In this document: piece by piece, positions 1-6,289 of the stretch
Numbering within the stretch: position 1 is the stretch's first letter
Layout: each line of letters starts with the position of its first letter
Assembly (NCBI GenBank): GCA_016926135.1
Contig: JAFGPH010000369.1
Coordinates: 1-7,984 of the forward strand
Source of the DNA: Deltaproteobacteria bacterium
GTDB lineage: Bacteria > Desulfobacterota > DSM-4660 > Desulfatiglandales > HGW-15
Direction: 5' to 3'
DNA length: 7,984 nucleotides
Translations under genes and position numbers: made by a program
The notes under the pieces: generated by a model
Database searches by the model: none
Told to the model about the DNA's origin: nothing
Seen by the model: the letters and a program-made list of their open reading frames with translations, nothing else

Positions 1-46
1 GTCTTTCATAAAGTTCAATTTCTCGATTTTCCGCTTCCACTGTTAT

Positions 47-73
47 TTGACTCGTTATACCTTGGGGTATGTT
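47..73 (+). promoter_or_regulatory. Possible weak promoter upstream of the DUF6431-like gene
   Basis: A TTGACT hexamer at 47-52 (5/6 to the -35 consensus) is followed after only 15 bp by TATGTT at 68-73 (4/6 to the -10 consensus). A small inverted repeat, ATACC/GGTAT (57-61 and 66-70), lies between them. The spacing is shorter than the preferred 17 bp, so this is only a candidate. Confidence 0.2.
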
Positions 74-116
74 GAGCACTATCTACAGGGTTTTCCCACC
101 GGTGATATAAGGGTGG

Positions 117-908
117 GTGGATTTCCGAGGTCAGGAATTGACCTTGGAAAAACAACCAAGACCCACAAGGGAGCAGACCCAATGGCATGGCAACCGAAGA
201 CCTGCCCCCTGTGGGCAAGGCAGCCGAACGATTCACCTTCCCTACCCTAACACATGTGAGACGATTTGGGAATACGAGGAATGGTTCCTCTCCGGTCGAA
301 TTGATTTTCCCTCCTTTATCGGACCCGCTTGCCCCATCTGTGGAAAGGAGCAGTGCTATCGAAAGAGCACTCCCTACTGGCGGTACGCGACAGAGCTGTT
401 TCCGGCCTTTGTCAAGAGACGGATTCCCATTGCGCGCTTTTTGTGCCGAAGCCGTGGGGGAACCTTGTCCTTGTTGCCCACCCAGCTGATTCCGTATTTC
501 CAGTACTCGGCCAGTGCGATCCTGGGACCCTTGCTCTTGGGCTTGGAGTGCTGGCAGATGGGGCAGCGGGGCTTCCATGGCGCCTCGGTGGAGATTGATC
601 AGGAAAGTCTTGTTACCCCCTGGCTGGTGGCTTGCTGGCTTATGCTGATTCTGAGAGGACTTCGGCGTGCCCATGCCGTGCTGAGACGGCGGTATGACCT
701 GAGCCGTATCCGCACCCCCAAGAGGCCCGGGGCATGGGAAGAGATATCAGGCTACTTTCTCTCCCTGGGCTGGAAGAGGGATCTTCCCTTACGCTCCCTG
801 CTTCAGGAAGCGCTTCAGCGATACAGCCGTACCACGAAACACTTTCTCTTCGGATCCCCCTCTCAGGAACGCATGAGGCAGTCTCCCCGGAGATGGTCCT
901 CAAGGTGA
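117..908 (+). CDS. DUF6431-like Cys-containing protein of an IS-like accessory cassette
   Basis: No activity is known for this type of protein. The reading frame gives up to 263 residues. The core has a CPIC knuckle (C72, C75, with C80 nearby), then about 30 residues later the stretch RRIPIARFLCRSRGG (C110) leading into SLLPTQLIPY. This layout matches the DUF6431 family as I remember it, where a zinc-ribbon-like N-terminus precedes a helical region and which often sits at the front of transposon-like cassettes. The usual second Cys of the second knuckle is Arg113 here. The C-terminal half is helical and Arg-rich. The start is uncertain: the furthest in-frame start is GTG 117, but TTG 138 has a better SD (GAGG at 127-130, 7 nt spacing). 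An in-frame TAA at 108-110 closes the frame upstream. Residues before about 45 do not look family-like and may not be translated. A second gene follows after 21 nt. Confidence 0.72.
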   Translation: MDFRGQELTLEKQPRPTREQTQWHGNRRPAPCGQGSRTIHLPYPNTCETIWEYEEWFLSGRIDFPSFIGPACPICGKEQCYRKSTPYWRYATELFPAFVKRRIPIARFLCRSRGGTLSLLPTQLIPYFQYSASAILGPLLLGLECWQMGQRGFHGASVEIDQESLVTPWLVACWLMLILRGLRRAHAVLRRRYDLSRIRTPKRPGAWEEISGYFLSLGWKRDLPLRSLLQEALQRYSRTTKHFLFGSPSQERMRQSPRRWSSR

Positions 909-929
909 AGACTTTGGAGGGATAAACCT

Positions 930-1082
930 ATGAGAGATCCAAAAGAAGTCCAGCTCGCCTGGCACATCCTTGAGCTCATCGAGGCCGTAGTCGACCTCAT
1001 CTGGGAGCACTATCAGGAGGACTTCAGAAGAGACATCAGGGAGCATGAACAGCGCAACAAGGACGAGCCCTGGAAAGACTGA
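930..1082 (+). CDS. Small acidic helical protein, partner of the DUF6431-like gene
   Basis: This is a 50-residue protein starting at ATG 930 behind a clear SD, GGAGG at 916-920 with 9 nt spacing, and ending at TGA 1080-1082. It starts 21 nt after the upstream stop, so the two genes are probably co-transcribed. The sequence is mostly predicted helix: hydrophobic positions recur through residues 9-29 (LAWHILELIEAVVDLIWEHY), and the C-terminal third is charged (RRDIREHEQRNKDE). It has no signal peptide or Cys. I recall similar short proteins sitting between a DUF6431 gene and a DDE-type transposase in deltaproteobacterial mobile elements, but this is memory rather than a search. No transposase follows here. 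Function is unknown. Confidence 0.65.
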   Translation: MRDPKEVQLAWHILELIEAVVDLIWEHYQEDFRRDIREHEQRNKDEPWKD

Positions 1083-1134
1083 CCCATCCACCAGGCCAGA
1101 CAGATCCCATCACCAACCCCGGGAATGATCTCCC

Positions 1135-1162
1135 AAGAGGCAGGCAACAGCTCCTGCCTCTT
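1135..1162 (+). terminator. Strong hairpin after the small gene; possible terminator
   Basis: A perfect 10-bp inverted repeat, AAGAGGCAGG at 1135-1144 and CCTGCCTCTT at 1153-1162, has an 8-nt loop. It lies 52 nt after the stop of the 50-residue gene. The following bases (CTGTCTCTTC) are pyrimidine-rich but lack a run of T, so a factor-independent terminator is plausible rather than certain. It could also be a structured end of a mobile element. Confidence 0.4.
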
Positions 1163-1184
1163 CTGTCTCTTCGGTCGCGTTACC

Positions 1185-1205
1185 GTGGTGAAGAACCCTC
1201 ACCAC
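1185..1205. repeat. Second hairpin in the 1083-1266 intergenic stretch
   Basis: A perfect 7-bp inverted repeat, GTGGTGA (1185-1191) and TCACCAC (1199-1205), has a 7-nt loop. It follows the 10-bp hairpin by 22 nt. No T-run follows on either strand, so it is not a standard terminator. I see no coding sequence in the rest of 1083-1266. Confidence 0.4.
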
Positions 1206-1266
1206 CTCCACAACCCTCTTGTCAAAAAACCTCTAAAACCACCCCTCAATCGGTCACATCACTACA

Positions 1267-1809
1267 TCAAAACACCGTCGGATTTACTAGGATAATCTGG
1301 TGGGATGGGTGGGTGTGCTCCGAAGCTCTCGCCCCTGTTCGATTGAGGGAGTCCAGGGAAGGCATGTCGACCGCCAGGCATTTCATTCGATGTTTGACAA
1401 GCCAAAGAGCGGCCTCCGGCGAGAGGGTGCAGTATTTCTCTGGTTCCTGGTATCTCTCGTATCCGGTATTCAGAATGACAATGTCGTTCTCCTGAATGCC
1501 TGCGGCATACTCGGCAAGATCATTCTCAGTGATGACCTGCCCCGGCAATTTGTGTTTCAAATCCAGCACCACTGCCTCACCGATCAGCCGGTCAAGACGG
1601 GTCTCGCCGATTGTCTCCCGCCCCTCGATCACATGCTGGGGAGAGTCGACATGGGTGCCTGTGTGCACTACCGTCTCGAGCTTTGTCACCTGCAAGCCGT
1701 TCTCGTCATGTGTGCGTATCCTCGTTAGGATCGGTTCGGGAATGCCAGGGAAGACGCGCATTCCCCTTTCTATTGGCATGCTCAGATCAATGATTTTCCC
1801 CAGCTTCAA
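1267..1809 (-). pseudogene. Cyclase-family (KynB-like) metal hydrolase, probably 3'-truncated
   Basis: This belongs to the 'cyclase family' of metal-dependent hydrolases, which includes bacterial kynurenine formamidase (KynB). The 180 residues carry the signature HTGTHVDSPQH at 49-59 (H49, H53, D55, H59), matching HxGTHxDxxxH. SHQIIL near the end supplies H170, equivalent to the C-terminal His ligand. The family normally continues with an 'iiEnL' segment whose Glu is the last metal ligand, then about 30 more residues to a total of about 210 or more. Here the frame stops (TGA 1267-1269) after NPTVF, about two residues short of that Glu, and no continuation is visible in the other minus-strand frames. 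The product is therefore probably inactive. The start is TTG 1807-1809 with a perfect AGGAGG (1818-1823) 8 nt upstream. The substrate cannot be assigned, and KynB function is not implied. The upstream GntR gene has the same orientation, 109 nt away. Confidence 0.8.
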
Positions 1810-1817
1810 GTCTCTCT

Positions 1818-1823
1818 CCTCCT
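1818..1823 (-). promoter_or_regulatory. Ribosome binding site fixing a TTG start
   Basis: The minus strand reads AGGAGG here, exactly 8 nt before the TTG at 1807-1809. No ATG or GTG lies near enough to compete, so this site decides the start of the cyclase-family gene. Confidence 0.75.
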
Positions 1824-1918
1824 GTTCGATTTCCGAGTAGGTTCACCGCAGAATCGCCAATCGGTTCGACACTGGAATTGCCACCGCATGCCACACTTTT
1901 CTGGATCAGTGCGGTCGG

Positions 1919-2635
1919 TCATATATGCGATCGATCAGCCAAGCCATTCCGTGCATAAGCCCGGATTGCCGCTTGATCCCTCTCAATTCGCACTTCACGA
2001 AAGTGTCCGAGGAGCCTGTTCATGGAATCCATGATATGCTTTTGGAAGTTCTCCTTGATATCGGCCTCGTTTCGTCCCACGAGAGCCCGCAATAAGACCT
2101 CGTGTTCCAATGCTATTTCCGTTACATTTCTTCTGAGCTCTGCGGCCATGGCAGAGAGCATGCGGGTCTGAGCAGCGAGGCTTTTCCAACTGATGCAGAG
2201 CCGTTTGTGACCGGCAATTCTGCAGATACCCTCATGGAATTGAACGTTCAGTTCCGCGGTGCCTGCGGGATCAATGTGATGCATTTTATCCAGTATGCTT
2301 TCGAAACTTCTCACATCATCCTTGTTCATTACATTGGATGCCAGCCAGCCGGCATGAACTTCCAGCAACGCCCTAAGGGTGTAAATCTCTTCTATGTCCT
2401 TTTCCGTAAAATTGGCCACATAGGCCCCTTTCCTGGCAACCGTCACGATCAACCCATCACGATCAAGCTCGACAATAGCCTCTCTCACAGGCGCACGACT
2501 CACACCCAGGGCCCGGGCAATTTCAGACTCAACAACTTTGTCGTCGGGTTTCAATTCTCCTGAGAGGATTTGGCGCCTCAGGGCCTTTGCGACCTGCTTG
2601 GAAAGATTGGATTGATCGATCGGCTGGTATGGCAT
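1919..2635 (-). CDS. GntR-family transcriptional regulator, FadR/FCD subfamily
   Basis: This is a 238-residue DNA-binding regulator. Residues about 8-75 form the GntR winged helix: Lys-Gln-rich first helix, then the LKPDDKVVESEIARALGVSRAPVREAI core (split here as L28 to I54) and a GLIVTVARKGAYVA wing. Residues about 78-215 form the all-helical FCD effector domain. Its usual metal/ligand pattern D-x-x-F-H ... H ... H appears as NVQFH (N130, H134), EH (H178) and KH (H200), so the customary Asp is Asn. The start is ATG 2633-2635, with GAGGTGA about 10 nt upstream. The frame stays open to 2860, but that extension would overlap the divergent gene and is not domain-like. FCD regulators usually respond to small carboxylic acids and control adjacent catabolic genes. 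The downstream cyclase-family gene is the obvious candidate target, and autoregulation is likely. Confidence 0.9.
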   Translation of the reverse strand: MPYQPIDQSNLSKQVAKALRRQILSGELKPDDKVVESEIARALGVSRAPVREAIVELDRDGLIVTVARKGAYVANFTEKDIEEIYTLRALLEVHAGWLASNVMNKDDVRSFESILDKMHHIDPAGTAELNVQFHEGICRIAGHKRLCISWKSLAAQTRMLSAMAAELRRNVTEIALEHEVLLRALVGRNEADIKENFQKHIMDSMNRLLGHFREVRIERDQAAIRAYARNGLADRSHI

Positions 2636-2723
2636 AGATTTGAGCTCACCTCCCCTGGGGTTCTCCTGCTGAAAGGCGGATATCCTCTGCGATTTTCGAG
2701 AAAAGCTAAAATGGTTGAGTCTG

Positions 2724-2733
2724 AGTGTACACT
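2724..2733. promoter_or_regulatory. Perfect palindrome, candidate GntR operator
   Basis: AGTGTACACT is a perfect 10-bp palindrome in the 203-nt region between the divergent GntR gene (start 2635) and the small + strand gene (start 2839). FCD-type GntR regulators commonly bind short palindromes centred on GT-nn-AC, often with a central TA, and this fits. It lies 89 nt upstream of the regulator start. I could not place convincing -35/-10 boxes around it on either strand. Confidence 0.4.
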
Positions 2734-2754
2734 TGAACAAACAGCTTAAAGATT

Positions 2755-2768
2755 GTCCGCAGGCGGAC
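2755..2768. repeat. Short GC-rich inverted repeat in the divergent intergenic region
   Basis: GTCCGC and GCGGAC flank a 2-nt centre (AG) in a perfect 6-bp inverted repeat 70 nt before the + strand gene. A second one, GCCGC-ATC-GCGGC, lies at 2786-2798. Either could be a protein site or leader structure. Both are short enough to arise by chance in GC-rich DNA. Confidence 0.25.
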
Positions 2769-2838
2769 CGATATCCATTGGAAAGGCCGCATCGCGGCTC
2801 AACCCGATAGGGCCACCACACACAGACAGGAGAAATCG

Positions 2839-3075
2839 ATGATGCCGGAGAAAGAAGCACCTCAGGAGAAGCGTTTTGGGATGATTGCCATTGAAAAAGG
2901 CTTCATCACGAAGGAACAGCTCGCGGACGGCTTACGAGAGCAGGTTGATGAAGAGGTGGAAAGAGGAACCCACAGCTTCATCGGCGCAATACTGCTTGCA
3001 AAGAAGGCGATTGACGCGCAGCAGCTCAGGCTCGTGGTCGAGCAGTGCATGAACCGCACCGCCTTCGTCGCCTGA
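2839..3075 (+). CDS. Small cytoplasmic protein resembling an MshEN/T2SSE N-terminal module
   Basis: This is a 78-residue protein (77 if the second ATG at 2842 is used). AGGAGA at 2828-2833 is 5 nt from the first ATG and 8 nt from the second, so the second is slightly better placed. The pattern is RFGMIAIEKGFITKEQL (residues 12-28), then a Gln-containing helix, then IGAILLAKKAIDAQQL (48-63) and a final helix. It follows the two-fold 'G-ia-iekGfiT-eQL ... lG-iLl-k--i--qQl' layout seen at the N-termini of type II secretion/type IV pilus ATPases, where related modules can bind cyclic-di-GMP. Here it stands alone with no ATPase domain. Binding of any nucleotide is not shown. It is divergent from the GntR gene and convergent with the cyclase operon. 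Confidence 0.7.
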   Translation: MMPEKEAPQEKRFGMIAIEKGFITKEQLADGLREQVDEEVERGTHSFIGAILLAKKAIDAQQLRLVVEQCMNRTAFVA

Positions 3076-3096
3076 AAAGGCTTGACCCAAGAAGCC
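3075..3096 (-). terminator. Weak intrinsic terminator candidate for the cyclase operon
   Basis: On the minus strand GGCTT and AAGCC (3096-3092 and 3083-3079) flank an 8-nt loop and are followed by TTTT (3078-3075). The stem has only 5 bp and the T-run is short. It is 53 nt past the adenylate cyclase stop and touches the stop codon of the convergent small gene, which is a sensible place for a terminator. Confidence 0.3.
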
Positions 3097-3149
3097 CTGT
3101 TCAGGCGGGTACTGAGAATCATGAGATATGACATCGGGAGTGAGGGCTC

Positions 3150-5258
3150 TCACTTCGTGGTGAATGTGGTGACCGGCTCCCAGTCGGGGCCTGGAGGGTT
3201 TTCCAGGAGCCGTGAGATTCGCCCCAGGTAGAGGATGGAAGGCCCGTCGTCCGGCATGCCGGCCAGGACCCGATGAAAGGTCTCCCTCGCCTTCTCCCAT
3301 TCCCTCATCTTGTATTGCTCCAGCCCTGCGTTGAAGGTCTCGATCACGTCCAGCCGCGCCTGAGCCAGTTCTTCCCTGAACCCCGCCAGTTCAAAGATGC
3401 CCACTGGCTCACCTTTCCCCTTCACCCTCACCCGGTCCAGTTCCCTCAGGACGAAGCGGCTGTCCAGCCCCCGCGCAGTGAACTCGCTCACGATGATGCA
3501 GGTGCCGTAGGTCTTGTTCAGACCCTCCAGCCGGGAGCCCAGGTTCACCGCATCGCCAATGACCGTGTAATCCATGAAGTGCTGGCTTCCCAGGTTCCCA
3601 ACCGTCACGACCCCCGTGTTGAGGCCGATTCCCACGGCCAGTCTGTCCATGCCCTTTTCGGTCCTGCCCCTTTTCAGGTCCGCGAGCCGACGGATCATCT
3701 CCAGGGCGGTCTCGGCGGCCTTCCGGGGGTGGTCCTTCACCTCCCCGGGCGCGCCGAAGAAGGCCATGATGGCGTCGCCCATGAGTTTGTCCAGGGTCCC
3801 CTCGTGTTCAAAGACGATGGGGATCATGGCATCAAAGTAAGTGTTCAGGAGAAGGCCCGTCTCCTCGGGGGCCAGGCCTTCCGAGATGGTGGTGAAACCC
3901 CGCAGGTCGGAGAAAAGCACGGTGACTTCCCGGGAGCTTCCCGCCAGGCTCACGCCGATGTTCCCCCTCAGGATGTCCGTAACGACCCCCCTGGAGACGT
4001 ATTTTCCGAAGAGGCCAGTCACGAGCTTTGTCTTCTGCCTGCTGTAGGCCCTCTGGAGCGCTATGCCGCTGAGATACTGGAGGGTCAGGACGCTCACAGG
4101 TGGAATGGCCTCGATCCAGACGAGACGGCGCAGGAAAACCAGGTGGGAAATCCCGATCAGCCCGGCCGCCGCAACCAGAAGGATCAGCAGGCCTCCCAGT
4201 GCCCCCGGTCTCTGGGCATAGAAACCCATACCCAGAATGCCCAGGAGCACGATCATCACCGCCACGTATGTTCCCGGGAGAGTCCGTATGAACTTCCCGT
4301 CCAGCATGGTTTCGATCGCCTGGGCATGGCAGGCCACCCCGACGGTCTTGGCACCGGCATCTTTCTCCACCACCTCCCCGAACTTCTCCCTGTATTTCCC
4401 TGCCCTCCCTTCATGCCCCGAAAAGGGGGTGGCAAAAAAATCCTTGTCCGTAGCCAGGCTGCTGCCGACCAGGACGATCCTGCCCTTCACAAGCCCCCCG
4501 TCGAAACGGCCGAGCACAACGTCTGAAAAGGAAAGACGCTGAAATGCCCCGGCGCCGCCGTAGAAGTGAATCCGAAGATCCGGGTAGGGAAGCACGAGGC
4601 TCTTGCCTTCCGGGGCACCGATCCGGAAATGGTCCTTCTTGAAGTCCAGATCGAAGTCCAGGTTCAGGAAGGCCCTTACCATCTCCAGGGAGAAGGAGGG
4701 GGAGAGGATCACCCCCTCAGGGCCGGGCTTCGCGGAGAAAAAAGGGATCTTCCTCAGCACCCCGTCCCGGTCCGGGAACATGTTGATGAACCCCTCCCCC
4801 AGCATCGCTTCCTGGAACCTCGGCAGGGCCGTTACCTCGGCCTTGCCCTCTTCGGCCACGAACTTGGCGAGCACCACGTTGCCGCAGCGATCCATGGCCG
4901 CAGCCAGGGCATCATCCTCCTCCACCTTCTGGCTCGGCGCAAAAAAAACCATGTCCAGGCCGATCACCTCGGCGCCTGCGCCACAGAGTTTTACGAGGGC
5001 CCGTGCCACCTGGGCCCTCGACCAGGAGCCCTTCGTCCTTTCCAGCTCGGTTGCGCTCTTCTGGTCCATGAGGACCAGGACGGTCCTTCCGGACGTGGGC
5101 AGGGGTCCGCGCCATGCGTAGTGGAGATCGTGGAGAAAGAGGTCGGCCCTCTCCAGCAGACGGGAGGAGTAACCGATGAGCACAAGGGTCGTCAGGAGTG
5201 CGGTACTGAGGCAGGCATACAGCAAGTAGGAGCGGAAAAGTCGCTTCTGCGGCTCCAT
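3150..5258 (-). CDS. CHASE2-domain class III adenylate cyclase
   Basis: This 702-residue membrane protein is predicted to make cAMP from ATP. A transmembrane helix at about 11-30 leads into a CHASE2 extracytoplasmic sensor domain (about 35-325, including the conserved GLDMVF and GRIVLVGSS segments). Three more helices follow at about 330-347, 352-376 and 383-402, then a cytoplasmic class III cyclase domain (about 443-625). All canonical residues are visible: metal Asp451 (LFSDLRGFT) and Asp495 (KLMGDAIMAFFG), ATP-selecting Lys491 and Asp563 (MDYTVIGD), and transition-state Asn572 and Arg576 (VNLGSRLE). Lys/Asp at the selecting positions favours ATP over GTP. A TPR-like tail (about 640-690, ending W-x-x-V) is usual in this family. 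The start is ATG 5256-5258, 5 nt after the upstream stop and with no clear SD, so translational coupling is likely. The frame extends upstream through the previous gene, but that part is not protein-like. Confidence 0.95.
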   Translation of the reverse strand: MEPQKRLFRSYLLYACLSTALLTTLVLIGYSSRLLERADLFLHDLHYAWRGPLPTSGRTVLVLMDQKSATELERTKGSWSRAQVARALVKLCGAGAEVIGLDMVFFAPSQKVEEDDALAAAMDRCGNVVLAKFVAEEGKAEVTALPRFQEAMLGEGFINMFPDRDGVLRKIPFFSAKPGPEGVILSPSFSLEMVRAFLNLDFDLDFKKDHFRIGAPEGKSLVLPYPDLRIHFYGGAGAFQRLSFSDVVLGRFDGGLVKGRIVLVGSSLATDKDFFATPFSGHEGRAGKYREKFGEVVEKDAGAKTVGVACHAQAIETMLDGKFIRTLPGTYVAVMIVLLGILGMGFYAQRPGALGGLLILLVAAAGLIGISHLVFLRRLVWIEAIPPVSVLTLQYLSGIALQRAYSRQKTKLVTGLFGKYVSRGVVTDILRGNIGVSLAGSSREVTVLFSDLRGFTTISEGLAPEETGLLLNTYFDAMIPIVFEHEGTLDKLMGDAIMAFFGAPGEVKDHPRKAAETALEMIRRLADLKRGRTEKGMDRLAVGIGLNTGVVTVGNLGSQHFMDYTVIGDAVNLGSRLEGLNKTYGTCIIVSEFTARGLDSRFVLRELDRVRVKGKGEPVGIFELAGFREELAQARLDVIETFNAGLEQYKMREWEKARETFHRVLAGMPDDGPSILYLGRISRLLENPPGPDWEPVTTFTTK

Positions 5259-5263
5259 GGGGA

Positions 5264-6289
5264 TTACCGATAGAGGGCGAGGCGTGCCGGAAGCCCTCCC
5301 TCGATCCCACCGAGGGAACTGGAGACCACCACGATCACCCGGCACTTCTTCAGGATCTGGCTGGAGGCATCCTCCTCCCGGATCTCCTTTGCATCCGCTT
5401 CGCTGATGACGAGGTTGGTCTTCATGAGACCCTGGACCTGGCTCACGTCCTTGACCACATACCTTCCCTGGCGCTTCCGGCCGGCCTTTTCCTGTGCCAT
5501 GGCCCAGGGCGGGCTCAGGAGCCGCAGAAGACCTGTCGGCCCTTGCCGTACCAGGCCGGCCACGATCTCCTCCCGGGACTTGTCGGAGACCACATAGCGG
5601 GCCATGCCCCTTCGGGCCAGTGCATCCTCCTCGACCGTGTTCAGGTCGGAGAGGATCTCTCCCTGCTCCGTCGTGATCTTCGGAAAAAGGGCCGGCTGGA
5701 CCTGGGCGTCTCGGCCGAGGCCGCGGGCGTCCAGGACGAGCCAAGGGGCATCTTCGTCAGGCAAATCCACCGCGCCTCTCTCCACGGTCCCCTCGCCGGC
5801 GGGAGTCTGGGATCGAAGGTGGGACAGGAGCCTCTTGGTCAACCCCGTCACGCCCCTCATGGGCGCCCGGTAGGTCACCCTGTAAAAGGGTTCCTTGCCT
5901 TTCGGGATGAACTGTTGCTCAAAGGGTTCGTACTGGATCAGTGCCCTGATCTGGATGACGACACGCTCCTTTTCCAGGTCCCCGAGGACACGGCGGTCGT
6001 CTACCCGAAGCCCCGAGGCCACCCGGAGGATGGCGCTCAAGGCCTGGGCCTGGGCGACCTTCATGGCCCTGGCCTTGGAACCCTCGTTGAGGTGGGGATA
6101 TCCCAGACCCGTGCCGTAGAAATACCCGCTGTCCCAGTCCACCTTCCCTTCGGGGAAGCGCTCCACGAAGGGAAGGAACTTCATGGTAGCCGCCCACGAA
6201 AGCACACCGAACAGGCAAAAGAGCAGGAAGGCAAAGACGACAAACAGAACCTTCCGAAATCGTCTCCCCTTTTCCACGTGGCCGGTCAT
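5264..6289 (-). CDS. Exported LPP20/'DARG'-type envelope protein
   Basis: This is a 341-residue protein with no known enzymatic activity. Residues 8-34 look like a signal peptide: basic n-region, long hydrophobic core, then SWA-AT. There is no lipobox Cys at the cleavage point. Residues about 45-160 resemble LPP20-type domains (GTGLGYPHLNEGSKARAMKV, then an Ala-rich helix and a beta-rich part). Residues about 182-320 carry the 'LVLDARGLG...ALFPKI...G' motif, then an RRGMARYV segment, NLVISEADAKEI (292-303) and CRVIVVV (316-322). I recall this order from exported proteins widespread in Desulfobacterota, often written 'TGLIVDARGLG'. The start is ATG 6287-6289, overlapping the upstream stop as ATGA, so the two genes are translationally coupled. 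It is probably periplasmic or associated with the outer membrane. An LPP20-family annotation would be acceptable. Confidence 0.82.
   Translation of the reverse strand: MTGHVEKGRRFRKVLFVVFAFLLFCLFGVLSWAATMKFLPFVERFPEGKVDWDSGYFYGTGLGYPHLNEGSKARAMKVAQAQALSAILRVASGLRVDDRRVLGDLEKERVVIQIRALIQYEPFEQQFIPKGKEPFYRVTYRAPMRGVTGLTKRLLSHLRSQTPAGEGTVERGAVDLPDEDAPWLVLDARGLGRDAQVQPALFPKITTEQGEILSDLNTVEEDALARRGMARYVVSDKSREEIVAGLVRQGPTGLLRLLSPPWAMAQEKAGRKRQGRYVVKDVSQVQGLMKTNLVISEADAKEIREEDASSQILKKCRVIVVVSSSLGGIEGGLPARLALYR

Noticed and set aside
95..117. CCCACC/GGTGGG inverted repeat near the left edge, considered as a terminal repeat of the mobile cassette
   Set aside because: It has 6-bp arms and is an internal hairpin. 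I found only weak resemblance to ACCCATCCACC at 1082-1092 and no matching copy at the right side near 1258.
15..674. A minus-strand 219-residue open frame opposite the DUF6431-like gene
   Set aside because: It has no recognisable motif and low-complexity Gly/Ser/Pro content. The + strand frame carries a CPIC knuckle and family-like motifs.
2636..2860. A 75-codon upstream extension of the GntR frame
   Set aside because: The winged-helix domain starts right after the internal Met, which has a good SD. The extension has no domain features and runs into the divergent gene.
3121..3231. A 36-codon + strand frame starting MRYDIGSEG
   Set aside because: It has no SD and overlaps the 3' end of the adenylate cyclase on the other strand.
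3273..4526. A 417-residue open frame on the + strand opposite the adenylate cyclase
   Set aside because: It is antisense to a gene with unmistakable cyclase motifs. Its His/Pro/Gln-rich composition is typical of the reverse strand of GC-rich coding DNA, and it shows no domain.
5259..5744. A 162-codon upstream extension of the cyclase frame
   Set aside because: It overlaps the well-supported upstream exported protein in another frame and is Gly/Pro/Arg-rich shadow sequence. The CHASE2 protein begins naturally at the Met at 5258 with its first transmembrane helix.
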